Shown here: positions 25,349-33,447 of the stretch, one piece after another
Layout of the letters: each line of letters opens with the position of its first letter
Numbering within the stretch: position 1 is the stretch's first letter
Assembly (NCBI GenBank): GCA_902799905.1
Contig: CADCCB010000033.1
Coordinates: forward strand, 1-64,000
From: an uncultured Prevotellaceae bacterium
GTDB lineage: Bacteria > Bacteroidota > Bacteroidia > Bacteroidales > Bacteroidaceae
Length of the DNA stretch: 64,000 bases
Reading direction: 5' to 3'
Position numbers and translations under genes: made by a program
Notes under the pieces: model-generated
Databases searched by the model: none
What the model was told of the DNA's origin: nothing
What the model saw: only the letters and a program-made list of their open reading frames with translations

Positions 25349-25824
25349 TCTTGATCGGATAATTCGTCGAAGTGTACTGGTATCTCGCGTCTGATGCTCT
25401 GCTCCAGCGATATGAGGGTCTCTGTGGCTGCCACGCCAGGTATGCCTTGCAACTGGCCGTTGAGCAGGCGCATCAGTTGCTCGTTGTCGCGGGCGAAGAG
25501 TTTGACAAGCATGGTGTAAGGGCCGGTGGTGAAGTGGCACTCCACAATCTCGGGTATCTGTTCGAGACGCTTCACCACATCTTTGTACATGGAGCCACGC
25601 TCCAGCGTGATGCCCACATAGGTACAGGTACGATAGCCGAGTGACTTGGGGTTGACATCGAAGCCGCTGCCCGTGATGACACCCATCTCGATGAGTCTCT
25701 GTACACGCTGGTGGATGGCTGCTCTTGATACGTTGCATTCGGCAGCCACGTCTTTGAACGGGATGCGGGCGTTCTTTGACAAGATGTTGAGTATCTTCTT
25801 GTCGAGGTTGTCAATTTTTTCCAT
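25345..25824 (-). CDS. Lrp/AsnC-family transcription regulator
   Basis: 159 residues from ATG 25824 (MEKIDNLDKKILNILSKNAR). A winged helix-turn-helix follows (FKDVAAECNVSRAAIHQRVQ), then a RAM/ACT-like ligand domain. It is the first gene of a two-gene operon with the amidotransferase-dipeptidase, so it may sense an amino acid or peptide and control that gene. Confidence 0.92.
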   Translation of the reverse strand: MEKIDNLDKKILNILSKNARIPFKDVAAECNVSRAAIHQRVQRLIEMGVITGSGFDVNPKSLGYRTCTYVGITLERGSMYKDVVKRLEQIPEIVECHFTTGPYTMLVKLFARDNEQLMRLLNGQLQGIPGVAATETLISLEQSIRREIPVHFDELSDQE

Positions 25825-25897
25825 TTCGAAGTTGATTATGTTACAATTTGTCAGCAAAAGTAAGCAATTTTATTGAAACGCGCAACCTTTTGGGCAT

Positions 25898-25943
25898 AAA
25901 AAAAAGTGAAAAGTGGCTTTTTTTCTTCCACTCTTCACTTTTT
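25898..25943 (-). terminator. Terminator of the FKBP cluster
   Basis: On the minus strand AAAAAGTGAAGAGTGG pairs with CCACTTTTCACTTT (one mismatch) and is followed by a T-rich run. The arms are built from the same heptamer words as the spacer arrays. Confidence 0.65.
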
Positions 25944-25961
25944 GCCTTTAATCTTTTCGCT

Positions 25962-26855
25962 TTATTTCTCTATTCCCACCAGTTCGACATCGAAGATAAG
26001 GGTGGAGTAGGGAGGTATCTGACCGGCTGCGCGTGCACCATAGGCCAGATCCTGGGGGATGAACAGTCGCCACTTTGAGCCGACAGGCATCATGGTGAGG
26101 GCTTCTGTCCAGCCTTTGATGACCTGGGTGGGCTGGAAGGTGGCGGGCTCGGAGCCGTGCTTCGATGAGGCATCGAAGACGGTGCCGTCGATCAGGCGGC
26201 CTTCATAGTGCACCTTCACCTTGTCTTCCTTCTGAGGTACTTCGCCGTCGCCCTGCTTCAGAATGATGTATTGCAGACCGCTGGGCAGTTTGATGACTCC
26301 CTCCTTCAAGGCATTCTCTGCCAGGAACTGCTTGCCTACGGCAATCTGCTTCTCAATCTTCATCTGCTTGTTGCTCTCGCTCTTCTCTCTGAAGAAGGTC
26401 TCGGCCTGCTTCTGCAGCATCACGGTGGTGTCGTTTTCTACGGCATCGGTGAATCCGCGGAACAGCAGGTCCTCAACGATAGAGTCGGGGGTGTCGGTGA
26501 AGTCTTTCAGGATGCCGGGGAGCATGCGGTTGACCACCTGCTCGGCAATCTGCATACCCATGCGGCGGGCCTTCTGCTGGTCATCGTCTTTTGAGGCGAT
26601 GGCCTCCTTGAAGCCCTGCAAGAAGTCGCCCATCTGCTCGGCCTTGATGCCTGACTGCTGCAGATAGGACAGCAGACCATTGGTCAGGCTGACGCCAGCG
26701 GCATAACTCACAGAGTCGCGACTGTCGTTCAGCACCACGGGAGCCTTCACCTCTGTCTCAGCCGTCTTCTGGTCCTTCTTTTTCTTCTTGGCCTCTGTTG
26801 TATTGAAAGAGGCACTCACCACGAGGGCGAGTGCCAGGATAACATATTTCTTCAT
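25962..26855 (-). CDS. FKBP-type peptidyl-prolyl isomerase, exported (FkpA-like)
   Basis: 297 residues. A signal peptide (MKKYVILALALVVSASFNTTEA) is followed by a Lys-rich patch, an FkpA-type helical dimerisation domain (DSVSYAAGVSLTNGLLSYL onward), and the FKBP domain near 195-295: KVKVHYEGRLIDGTVFDASS, VIKGWTEAL, GSKWRLFIPQDLAYG. It should catalyse proline isomerisation and act as a chaperone in the periplasm. Third of three tandem FKBP genes. Confidence 0.92.
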   Translation of the reverse strand: MKKYVILALALVVSASFNTTEAKKKKKDQKTAETEVKAPVVLNDSRDSVSYAAGVSLTNGLLSYLQQSGIKAEQMGDFLQGFKEAIASKDDDQQKARRMGMQIAEQVVNRMLPGILKDFTDTPDSIVEDLLFRGFTDAVENDTTVMLQKQAETFFREKSESNKQMKIEKQIAVGKQFLAENALKEGVIKLPSGLQYIILKQGDGEVPQKEDKVKVHYEGRLIDGTVFDASSKHGSEPATFQPTQVIKGWTEALTMMPVGSKWRLFIPQDLAYGARAAGQIPPYSTLIFDVELVGIEK

Positions 26856-26877
26856 TTGTAGTCTCTTAAGTCCAAAC

Positions 26878-27786
26878 TTACTTCACTTCGAGCAGTTCCA
26901 TCTTGAAGATCAGCGTAGAGAAGGGAGGAATGTTGCCCATCTCGCGGCTGCCGTAGGCCAGTTCCTGAGGGATGTAGACCTCCCAGATAGAGCCAGCGGG
27001 CATACGCTTCAGAATCTCGAGCCAGCCAGGGATGACGCCGCCCTTCATGTTGACGGTCAGAGGCTGTTCGCGCTTGTAGGAGTTGTCGAACTCAGTGCCG
27101 TCGATCAGGCGACCGGCATAGTTCACGATAGCCTGGTTGCTGTCTGTGGGGATGACGCCATTACCCTCCTTGAGGACCTTGTACTGGAAATAAGAGTCCA
27201 GTTGCTTGCCGTTGGGCAGGGTGATGCTCACGGGCACGGTGTTCACGCTGTCCTTCTTCTCGTTCTCCTTCAGGAAAGCCTCGCCGGCAGCCTTGGTGTC
27301 GCCGTATTTCTCCTCCAGGGTGCGTGTCTTGATGCGCTCGAACAGCAGGTTGGCAATCGAGTCAGCCTCCTCTACAGTCATCTTCTGGCCGTTGCCGGTA
27401 AGTCCGTTGATGAGGCCGGCAATCAGGTTGCGCTTGGAAATAGTCTTGGTAGAGTCGGTGCCAAACAACTGATAGTTGATGTTCTTCACGGCACCGTCGC
27501 CCATCTGGCGACCCATTTCAATACCAACGAGATAGGCAGCCTTGCCCTTGTCGTCGGCAGAGTTGGCACCCTCGATAAGACCCTCGATGAACTGAGCCAT
27601 ATAGGTGGTGTCTACGCCCTTGGCCTGAGCCAGATAGTCAGTCAGACCGTTGGTTTGTACGATACCGATGGCATAACTGAGAGTGTCTACCTCATTCTTC
27701 AGGCTTGCCTTCGGATTGTTGCCCTGGCACGAAAACATCGTTGCCACGGCGATGGCCATTGCGGCCACAGAAAATAATTTCTTCAT
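26878..27786 (-). CDS. FKBP-type peptidyl-prolyl isomerase, lipoprotein
   Basis: 302 residues from ATG 27786. N-terminus MKKLFSVAAMAIAVATMFSC is a lipoprotein signal (Cys near 20). An FkpA-like helical domain (DTLSYAIGIVQTNGLTDYL) precedes the FKBP core (IVNYAGRLIDGTEFDNSY, GVIPGWLEILKRMP, GSIWEVYIPQELAYGSRE). Membrane-anchored periplasmic chaperone. 22 bases from the next FKBP gene. Confidence 0.92.
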   Translation of the reverse strand: MKKLFSVAAMAIAVATMFSCQGNNPKASLKNEVDTLSYAIGIVQTNGLTDYLAQAKGVDTTYMAQFIEGLIEGANSADDKGKAAYLVGIEMGRQMGDGAVKNINYQLFGTDSTKTISKRNLIAGLINGLTGNGQKMTVEEADSIANLLFERIKTRTLEEKYGDTKAAGEAFLKENEKKDSVNTVPVSITLPNGKQLDSYFQYKVLKEGNGVIPTDSNQAIVNYAGRLIDGTEFDNSYKREQPLTVNMKGGVIPGWLEILKRMPAGSIWEVYIPQELAYGSREMGNIPPFSTLIFKMELLEVK

Positions 27787-27844
27787 TGTTCTTATTTGTT
27801 TAACCTTTAATTTTTCATTTTTCACTTTTCACTCTTCCCTTTTT

Positions 27845-28450
27845 TTACATCACCTCGATGAGTTCCACATCGAAGATCAGGGCAGCATAGGGAGGAATCA
27901 ACTGTCCAGCACCACCTTCGCCGTAAGCCAGGCGATAGGGGATGAAGAAGCGGTACTTGCCGCCCTCAGACATCAGTTGCAGACCTTCCGTCCAGCCGGC
28001 AATCACCTGTTGCAGACCGAAGACGGCAGGCTCGCCGCGCTGTACGCTGCTGTCGAACACGGTACCATCGATAAGGAAGCCCTCGTAGTGGCACTTCACG
28101 CTGTCCTTGGCCGTAGGCTTCTTGCCGTTGCCTTCTTTCAGCACCTGATACTGCAGGCCGCTGGGCAGGGTAATCACCCCTTCCTTCTTGGCATTCTCGG
28201 CCAGATATTTCTCACCAGCCTCCTTGGCAGCCTTGCCTGCCTCGGCACGCTCGGCGTTCAGGGCCTGTTCTTTCTTGGCAAAATATTCCTGTACAATCTG
28301 CTGAGCCTCACGATGCGAAACCTTCAGTTCGCTGCCGCTCAGCACGTCCTTGATCGACTGTGCAAAGTCGTCTACATTCAAATCGGTGGCACCCATCTGT
28401 GCCAGTTGCTGTCCGATGCCCAAACCAAGGGCATAACTCACTTTATCCAT
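27845..28450 (-). CDS. FKBP-type peptidyl-prolyl isomerase, cytosolic form
   Basis: 201 residues from ATG 28450; the upstream ATG 28486 lies in the -7 box (28484-28491) and is rejected. There is no signal peptide: it starts MDKVSYALGLGIGQQLAQMG, the helical domain, and ends with the FKBP core (KCHYEGFLIDGTVFDSSV, VIAGWTEGLQLM, GGKYRFFIPYRLAYGEGG). First of the three-gene cluster; its paralogues are exported, so the set covers different compartments. Confidence 0.9.
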   Translation of the reverse strand: MDKVSYALGLGIGQQLAQMGATDLNVDDFAQSIKDVLSGSELKVSHREAQQIVQEYFAKKEQALNAERAEAGKAAKEAGEKYLAENAKKEGVITLPSGLQYQVLKEGNGKKPTAKDSVKCHYEGFLIDGTVFDSSVQRGEPAVFGLQQVIAGWTEGLQLMSEGGKYRFFIPYRLAYGEGGAGQLIPPYAALIFDVELIEVM

Positions 28451-28483
28451 GCTTTCTCTATACCTTATATTAAAAAATGCGTG

Positions 28484-28491
28484 CAAAATTA
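28484..28491 (-). promoter_or_regulatory. -7 box of the FKBP cluster
   Basis: The minus strand reads TAATTTTG, 33 bases before ATG 28450. Confidence 0.65.
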
Positions 28492-28630
28492 CTCATTTTC
28501 CCTGACACTCATCTCATATCCTTCCAAAAATTAGTTTTATTTAAGTCTTGCGGCCATCGTCAAGCCGCCACATTTCAGATAGTCGATAAAGATTTTTCGG
28601 ATTTTATTTGGAGTTTTGCCTAAATAAATG

Positions 28631-28638
28631 TAATTTTG
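28631..28638 (+). promoter_or_regulatory. -7 box of the lipoprotein-tcdA operon
   Basis: TAATTTTG ends only eight bases before the ATG at 28647, implying an almost leaderless mRNA. Confidence 0.6.
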
Positions 28639-28646
28639 CCGACGTT

Positions 28647-29342
28647 ATGAGAAAATACTATCTGATGCTTGCCGCCATCCTATTCTGCAGCATGGGTGTG
28701 TTGACATCGTGTTCCTCCGATGACAATAAACCTACCGATGAGGAACTGTTCGAACAAGAGATGACCGCTGCGCTGGCCGATGCACAAGTTTACGGTGTGC
28801 AAACTGATGCTTTTGCCAGAGAAGTAGCCGCACGCTTCAATGGCTATGTGACCGACATCAATTACAAGACGCGTGAAAGCGCTACAAGAAAGTGCATCAC
28901 CGATAACTGCCGCCCCTACGATCTGAAGGATCTGGCACGCACCACCATCGTAGCAGGATGGGACAGCATTGAGATTAAGCCCGTCATCAAATACCTGGTG
29001 GATGCATCCACGGAGCGTGGCTTCTTTGGACGCTATAAGCATCAAACCAGCGACTATGGCTACTGGGGTGATATCGTCAACCTGAAATTCGAGAAACTGA
29101 TGACCGAGGTTCAAGTGAAGACTTACGGCATGTTCTATGCATCGCAGGAAGAGGCTTTGGTGCGTAGTGTCATAGGCGACAGCCTCTATACATTTATTCA
29201 CGACAAGTCGGGCGTGGAGCCAGGAATGTCACACCATTATTATGAGATTATGCGTGCCGATACATCCAGTGCCGCCACTGTCGAGAAGTACAAGCAACTC
29301 GCCATCAAGTATCACGAATGTTTCGAGCATCTTAAAGACTGA
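28647..29342 (+). CDS. Unknown lipoprotein
   Basis: 231 residues. Signal MRKYYLMLAAILFCSMGVLTSC with lipidated Cys near 22, then an acidic linker (SSDDNKPTDEELFEQEM). The rest is soluble and not recognised; it ends with a helical part (SHHYYEIMRADTSSAATVEK). The stop overlaps the next start (TGATG), so it is coupled to the small protein and tcdA. Confidence 0.7.
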   Translation: MRKYYLMLAAILFCSMGVLTSCSSDDNKPTDEELFEQEMTAALADAQVYGVQTDAFAREVAARFNGYVTDINYKTRESATRKCITDNCRPYDLKDLARTTIVAGWDSIEIKPVIKYLVDASTERGFFGRYKHQTSDYGYWGDIVNLKFEKLMTEVQVKTYGMFYASQEEALVRSVIGDSLYTFIHDKSGVEPGMSHHYYEIMRADTSSAATVEKYKQLAIKYHECFEHLKD

Positions 29343-29530
29343 TGAGTACCGTTTATGAGGTGAGGTGCCACGAAATGGGTGATGACAGCGACTACCTCAT
29401 CAAGTCATTTCGCACCCGACGGGAAGCCGAGTCGTATATCCGTCGTCGCAACGAGGAGCATCCTCAAGACGAACTATACGAGCATTGGTACGTTTGCACC
29501 AAGAACAGTACAAACGATGGCGATAGATAG
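29342..29530 (+). CDS. Small unknown protein between lipoprotein and tcdA
   Basis: 62 residues, charged, no signal peptide. It reads YEVRCHEMGDDSDYLIKSFR and REAESYIRRRNEEHPQDELY, compatible with one strand-helix-strand unit that may bind RNA or protein (inference). It overlaps the preceding stop by one base and the tcdA start by 14 bases; tight overlap on both sides supports a real gene. Confidence 0.7.
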   Translation: MSTVYEVRCHEMGDDSDYLIKSFRTRREAESYIRRRNEEHPQDELYEHWYVCTKNSTNDGDR

Positions 29531-30332
29531 TGCCATATTTCGAAGAAACGAGTTGTTGCTGGGCAATGAGGCGATGGAGCGCATTGCCCAGCAACGCGTG
29601 ATTATCTTTGGCGTGGGCGGCGTAGGCTCGTGGTGCGCTGAGAGTCTGATTCGTAGCGGCATACATCATCTGACTATTGTCGACTCTGACTGTGTTAGCG
29701 TTACGAATATCAATCGCCAACTGATGGCCACCACAGAAACCGTAGGCCAACCTAAGGTAGAAGTCTTGAAGGAGCGCCTCCTCACCATCAACCCCCAGGC
29801 AGAGATTACCGCCCTACAGCAAATCTTCACAGAGGAGAGTGCCTCCAAATTTTGCTTGGAGGCCTACGACTACATCATCGATGCCATCGACTCTTTAAAA
29901 GACAAGGCGGCACTCATCCTCCTGGCCTGCAAGACCAATGCCACGCTCTTCTCGTCGATGGGTGCGGCCCTCAAACTCGACCCCACACGCATCAAAGTGA
30001 CGGAGTTCTGGAAGGTGCAAGGTGACCCCTTGGCACGTGCCTTGCGAAAGAAGTTCAAGGCTCTGAGTAAGCGAGAGGAGAGCGATGCTCGCATCGGCTC
30101 TTCCGAGCATGAAGAGGCTCGACCAGAGGTCAAGCACTACGGACACTACCCGGAGAAGAAGTTCCTAGTGGTCTATAGTGACGAACTTCTGGAGAATCTT
30201 GGTTGTCCGTCTGACGATGAAGAGGTGCCCTCCCCCTTCAACAAGCCCCAGACCAACGGTTCCCTGGCCCATATCACCGCCATCTTCGGCTTTACGTTGG
30301 CAGGCCTCGTCATCCAGGATGCCACGAAATAG
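29517..30332 (+). CDS. tcdA: tRNA threonylcarbamoyladenosine dehydratase
   Basis: 271 residues from ATG 29517. An E1/ThiF-like fold with nucleotide loop VIIFGVGGVGSWCAESLIRS, then DSDCVSVTNINRQLMA and DAIDSLKDKAALI. It closes t6A37 of tRNA to the cyclic form ct6A using ATP. The C-terminal half (FWKVQGDPLARALRKKFK) agrees with the TcdA/CsdL family. Confidence 0.93.
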   Translation: MAIDSAIFRRNELLLGNEAMERIAQQRVIIFGVGGVGSWCAESLIRSGIHHLTIVDSDCVSVTNINRQLMATTETVGQPKVEVLKERLLTINPQAEITALQQIFTEESASKFCLEAYDYIIDAIDSLKDKAALILLACKTNATLFSSMGAALKLDPTRIKVTEFWKVQGDPLARALRKKFKALSKREESDARIGSSEHEEARPEVKHYGHYPEKKFLVVYSDELLENLGCPSDDEEVPSPFNKPQTNGSLAHITAIFGFTLAGLVIQDATK

Positions 30333-30438
30333 ACTATAGCTTCAAAAATCCCTCATCTCTCACATCGTCGAGAAGATCAGGGGAATAACGCCTACTTCAG
30401 CCTGTAGAACACGCTTATCGTGCCATAGACGTGTTTGC

Positions 30439-31236
30439 TTATCTCACCACTTCCGTGAACTCCGGCTTTGCGTTCTTACCTACCGTCACATAGATAATAG
30501 AGGTACTTTCTGCACCGTTCATACCACGGCTCTTCACCGTGAACTTATAGTCAGTACTCTCCTCAGTTTCTCGCTTGCCAACGGTTAACGGTGTGCCAAG
30601 GGGGAACTGATAACTGGAGCAGGCAGCATCAAAAATGTCGCAGTCTGCCTTTGTTACGGGCTGCTGCTCGCTGTAGTCAGGTAAAGGCTTTATGCTGCCT
30701 TTCTTGTAGCCGTTCTCTATCAGGAAACGTGTTATCTCCTTTGGCGCTGAGGCTATGCGGGCAGTACGCACGCCATAGCCTTGACGGATGTCGGCCTTTG
30801 GCAATGCCTTACGCAGATCATTCGTAGAAGTGTTGAGGCCGCCGCTGCCGAAAGTGCAGAACGGTACGATGGTCTTACCAGCGAAATCGTTTTCTTTGAC
30901 CAGGGTAGCAATAGGCATGGCATAGGTGCCGAACCAAATGGGATAGCCAATGAAGATAGTTTTATAGTCAGCCAGTTTAGCATGAATAGGCTTGAGGGCT
31001 GGCACCTCGCCGTTCCTCATCTCTTCCTGACCGCGCTGTATGGTGGCCTGGAAGTTGCCATCATAAGGCTTTTCTGCCTCAATACGCTCGATGTCAGCAC
31101 CCAGTTGTTTCTGTAACTCTTCTGCTACGCTCTGCGTCGTACCTGTCTGAGAATAGAATAGCACCAGCGTCTTCTGCTGTGCGTAAGTTGTCATGATAGA
31201 AGCCATCATTGCCACAAAAACTAAAACCTTTTTCAT
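30439..31236 (-). CDS. Flavodoxin-fold protein with signal peptide
   Basis: 265 residues. Signal MKKVLVFVAMMASIMTTYAQ, then a flavodoxin start LVLFYSQTGTTQSVAEELQK (FMN phosphate loop SQTGTT), IFIGYPIWFGTYAMPIATL and FCTFGSGGLNTS. After about residue 185 comes an added C-terminal region (LPDYSEQQPVTKADCDIFDA and TDYKFTVKSRG). Flavodoxins are normally cytosolic; export points to a periplasmic electron carrier or NAD(P)H oxidoreductase. Convergent with tcdA. Confidence 0.85.
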   Translation of the reverse strand: MKKVLVFVAMMASIMTTYAQQKTLVLFYSQTGTTQSVAEELQKQLGADIERIEAEKPYDGNFQATIQRGQEEMRNGEVPALKPIHAKLADYKTIFIGYPIWFGTYAMPIATLVKENDFAGKTIVPFCTFGSGGLNTSTNDLRKALPKADIRQGYGVRTARIASAPKEITRFLIENGYKKGSIKPLPDYSEQQPVTKADCDIFDAACSSYQFPLGTPLTVGKRETEESTDYKFTVKSRGMNGAESTSIIYVTVGKNAKPEFTEVVR

Positions 31237-31349
31237 ATTTATATGGAAGTAAACTTATATTTTAGAGTTTCTAGGCTGCAAAGTTAAGGTAAAAATCTCA
31301 AATAGAGCCAGCACCTTGAAGGAAATATTTCTTATAAATGATGTTTTTA

Positions 31350-31381
31350 TTTGCTAGTTCCAATTATTTGTCGTATTTTTG
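31350..31381 (+). promoter_or_regulatory. Promoter of the MORN-GH25 gene
   Basis: TTTG (31350-31353) and TATTTTTG (31374-31381), 20 bases apart, end 20 bases before ATG 31402. Confidence 0.7.
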
Positions 31382-31401
31382 TGGGCGAAATAAATGAAAC
31401 G

Positions 31402-32646
31402 ATGGGTTGGATAAGCGAACATAGAAGAATACTGGGAACGCTGGCTATTGGCTTTGCTGCCTTTTTGCTGGGCTTGGTCGTAGGCATCATAGTGCCCTCA
31501 CCCTTCTTTCATAAGATAATCATACGTGAAGTGCAGAAAGAAATTGTTTTGGTTGATACAGTCAACATGCCACTCAATGAGGGCCTCTATAGCGGTTCCG
31601 TCATTCAGGGCACCCAAACCCGACAAGGCTATGGTGTGTTGACCACTAACGACGGGACAGTATATGAAGGCGATTGGAAAAACGACGAACTGCCATACGG
31701 CATCCGCACTACACCCTCGTCAGTCTATACTGGTAAATTCGACAAGAAACTGAATAATCACGGTTTCGGCATTATTGAGTATACTCAGGAGTATATCAAC
31801 AACAAACGTTCAAAAGGCTTGCCTGACGAACAGATCGTGACAAAATATATAGGTAACTGGGCCCAGAACAACAAGGAAGGTCTGGGACGTGCCGTCAAAC
31901 TTGATGGTAGCATGGAGTTCGGCCGATATGCGAGTGGTTTGCTGATGTCTCCCAGTGGGGCTAACTACCAGGTGGGCGACAGGATCTATGGCATTGATGC
32001 TTCTCATCATCAGACCGACATTGACTGGGATCATCTGGCAATCTATTGTGACAAGGATGGAAAGGCGTATTCCAACAGGGCTTCAGACAAGACCTATATG
32101 CAGCCAGCCTTCTTTGTCTATCTGAAAGCAACGGAGGGGGCTACCATTAAGGATGAACTTTTTGGAGTCAGGATGATTGAGGCCGAACGGCACGGGTTGG
32201 CAAAGGGTGTCTATCATTTCCTGCATTTGGGGTCACCAATAGAGGCTCAATTGAGGAATTTCTTTGAGGTAGCCACATGGACTCCAGGTGATTTGCCCCC
32301 TGCACTCGACATAGAGGTTAGTAGCGAGGTGGAGCAATATGGCAAGGATACGCTCTACGCCATGACTTTGGAATGGCTGCGAACTGTAGAGGACCGATGG
32401 GGTGTGCGCCCAATCATCTATACCAGTAATCATTTCAGGGAGACCTATCTCAACGATGCCCGTTTCAAGGACTATTCTTTCTGGATGTCCCGTTATGGTT
32501 CGTCAGAGCCCACGAATTCCTGGAGTATCTGGCAATATACCGAAAGAGGTCAGATATGTGGCAATGAAGGTTCCATAGACATTAACCTGTTTCAGGGCAA
32601 CTATGATGCCTTCCAGCATTTCCTGAATGGGGTCAATACGCGTTGA
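31402..32646 (+). CDS. Membrane-anchored MORN-repeat GH25 lysozyme-like protein
   Basis: 414 residues from ATG 31402; an upstream TTG (31351) lies in the promoter. A membrane helix (ILGTLAIGFAAFLLGLVVGI) spans about residues 9-30. MORN repeats follow at about 60-185 (GYGVLTTNDGTVYEGDWKND, YTGKFDKKLNNHGFG, YIGNWAQNNKEGLGRA). The GH25 domain fills about 200-410, starting GIDASHHQTDIDWDHL, with the catalytic acidic pair in ALDIEVSSEVEQYG and a C-terminal WSIWQYTERG. GH25 enzymes cut the glycan chain of peptidoglycan. The sirtuin follows after 39 bases. Confidence 0.88.
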   Translation: MGWISEHRRILGTLAIGFAAFLLGLVVGIIVPSPFFHKIIIREVQKEIVLVDTVNMPLNEGLYSGSVIQGTQTRQGYGVLTTNDGTVYEGDWKNDELPYGIRTTPSSVYTGKFDKKLNNHGFGIIEYTQEYINNKRSKGLPDEQIVTKYIGNWAQNNKEGLGRAVKLDGSMEFGRYASGLLMSPSGANYQVGDRIYGIDASHHQTDIDWDHLAIYCDKDGKAYSNRASDKTYMQPAFFVYLKATEGATIKDELFGVRMIEAERHGLAKGVYHFLHLGSPIEAQLRNFFEVATWTPGDLPPALDIEVSSEVEQYGKDTLYAMTLEWLRTVEDRWGVRPIIYTSNHFRETYLNDARFKDYSFWMSRYGSSEPTNSWSIWQYTERGQICGNEGSIDINLFQGNYDAFQHFLNGVNTR

Positions 32647-32685
32647 TTTACAATACTGTTAAACTAATATATAAAAGAGGTAGTT

Positions 32686-33384
32686 ATGGGAAAGAAGAAA
32701 ATTGTAGTCCTGACAGGTGCAGGCATGTCGGTGGAGAGCGGACTGAAGACCTTCCGCGATGCCGACGGGTTGTGGGAGAATTATCCTGTGGCCAAGGTGG
32801 CCACACACGAGGGATGGGAAGCCGATCCCACACTGGTGACCAACTTCTATAACATGCTCCGCAAGAAGTGTTGGAGCGTGAAGCCTAATGAAGGGCACAG
32901 GCAGGTGGCAGCCCTGGAGGAGAAATATGATGTGACGGTGGTGACGCAAAATGTGGACAACCTGCACGAGCAGGCCGGTTCAAAGAAGGTCATCCACCTG
33001 CATGGTGAACTGATGAAGGTGTGCTCGAGTCGTGATGTCGACGATCCACGCTATCAGAAGACCCTGACCCCTGATAACTGTGAGGTGGCTCCAGGCACTA
33101 AGGCTGGCGACGGCTCACTGTTGCGTCCGTTCATCGTGTTCTTCGGCGAGGCTGTGCCTAACATCACCGTTGCAGCCGAGGAGGTGCAGGAGGCCGATAT
33201 CCTTATTATCATAGGCACCTCGCTGGTGGTCTATCCTGCCGCTGGACTGCTGCACTATGCCAAGCCCGACACCCCCATCTACCTCATCGACCCTAACCCC
33301 ATCAATGCGGGAGGGCGAGTGAAGCAGATTCAGAAAGGTGCCTCCGAGGGCATGAAGGAACTCAATGAAATTTTACTTAAGTAA
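32686..33384 (+). CDS. Sirtuin (NAD-dependent deacylase) lacking the zinc tetracysteine
   Basis: 232 residues. NAD site GAGMSVESGLKTFRDADGLW at residues about 11-30, TQNVDNLHEQAG and catalytic HLHGE, then IIIGTSLVVYPAAGL. The zinc module of sirtuins normally has two CxxC pairs; here only single cysteines remain (KVCSSRD and PDNCEVAP). It removes acyl groups from lysines, but the zinc-free form may be structurally different. Likely shares a transcript with the GH25 gene. Confidence 0.9.
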   Translation: MGKKKIVVLTGAGMSVESGLKTFRDADGLWENYPVAKVATHEGWEADPTLVTNFYNMLRKKCWSVKPNEGHRQVAALEEKYDVTVVTQNVDNLHEQAGSKKVIHLHGELMKVCSSRDVDDPRYQKTLTPDNCEVAPGTKAGDGSLLRPFIVFFGEAVPNITVAAEEVQEADILIIIGTSLVVYPAAGLLHYAKPDTPIYLIDPNPINAGGRVKQIQKGASEGMKELNEILLK

Positions 33385-33391
33385 AAAAAAG

Positions 33392-33443
33392 ACAACGGAT
33401 TACGGACAATCTTTGAACATGATTCAATTCCGTAATCCGTTGT
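33392..33443. terminator. Bidirectional terminator between sirtuin and ispG
   Basis: ACAACGGATTACGGA (33392-33406) is perfectly complementary to 33429-33443. It lies between convergent genes. A T run follows only weakly on either side, but A-rich sequence precedes the stem on the plus strand. Confidence 0.6.
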
Positions 33444-33447
33444 TGAT

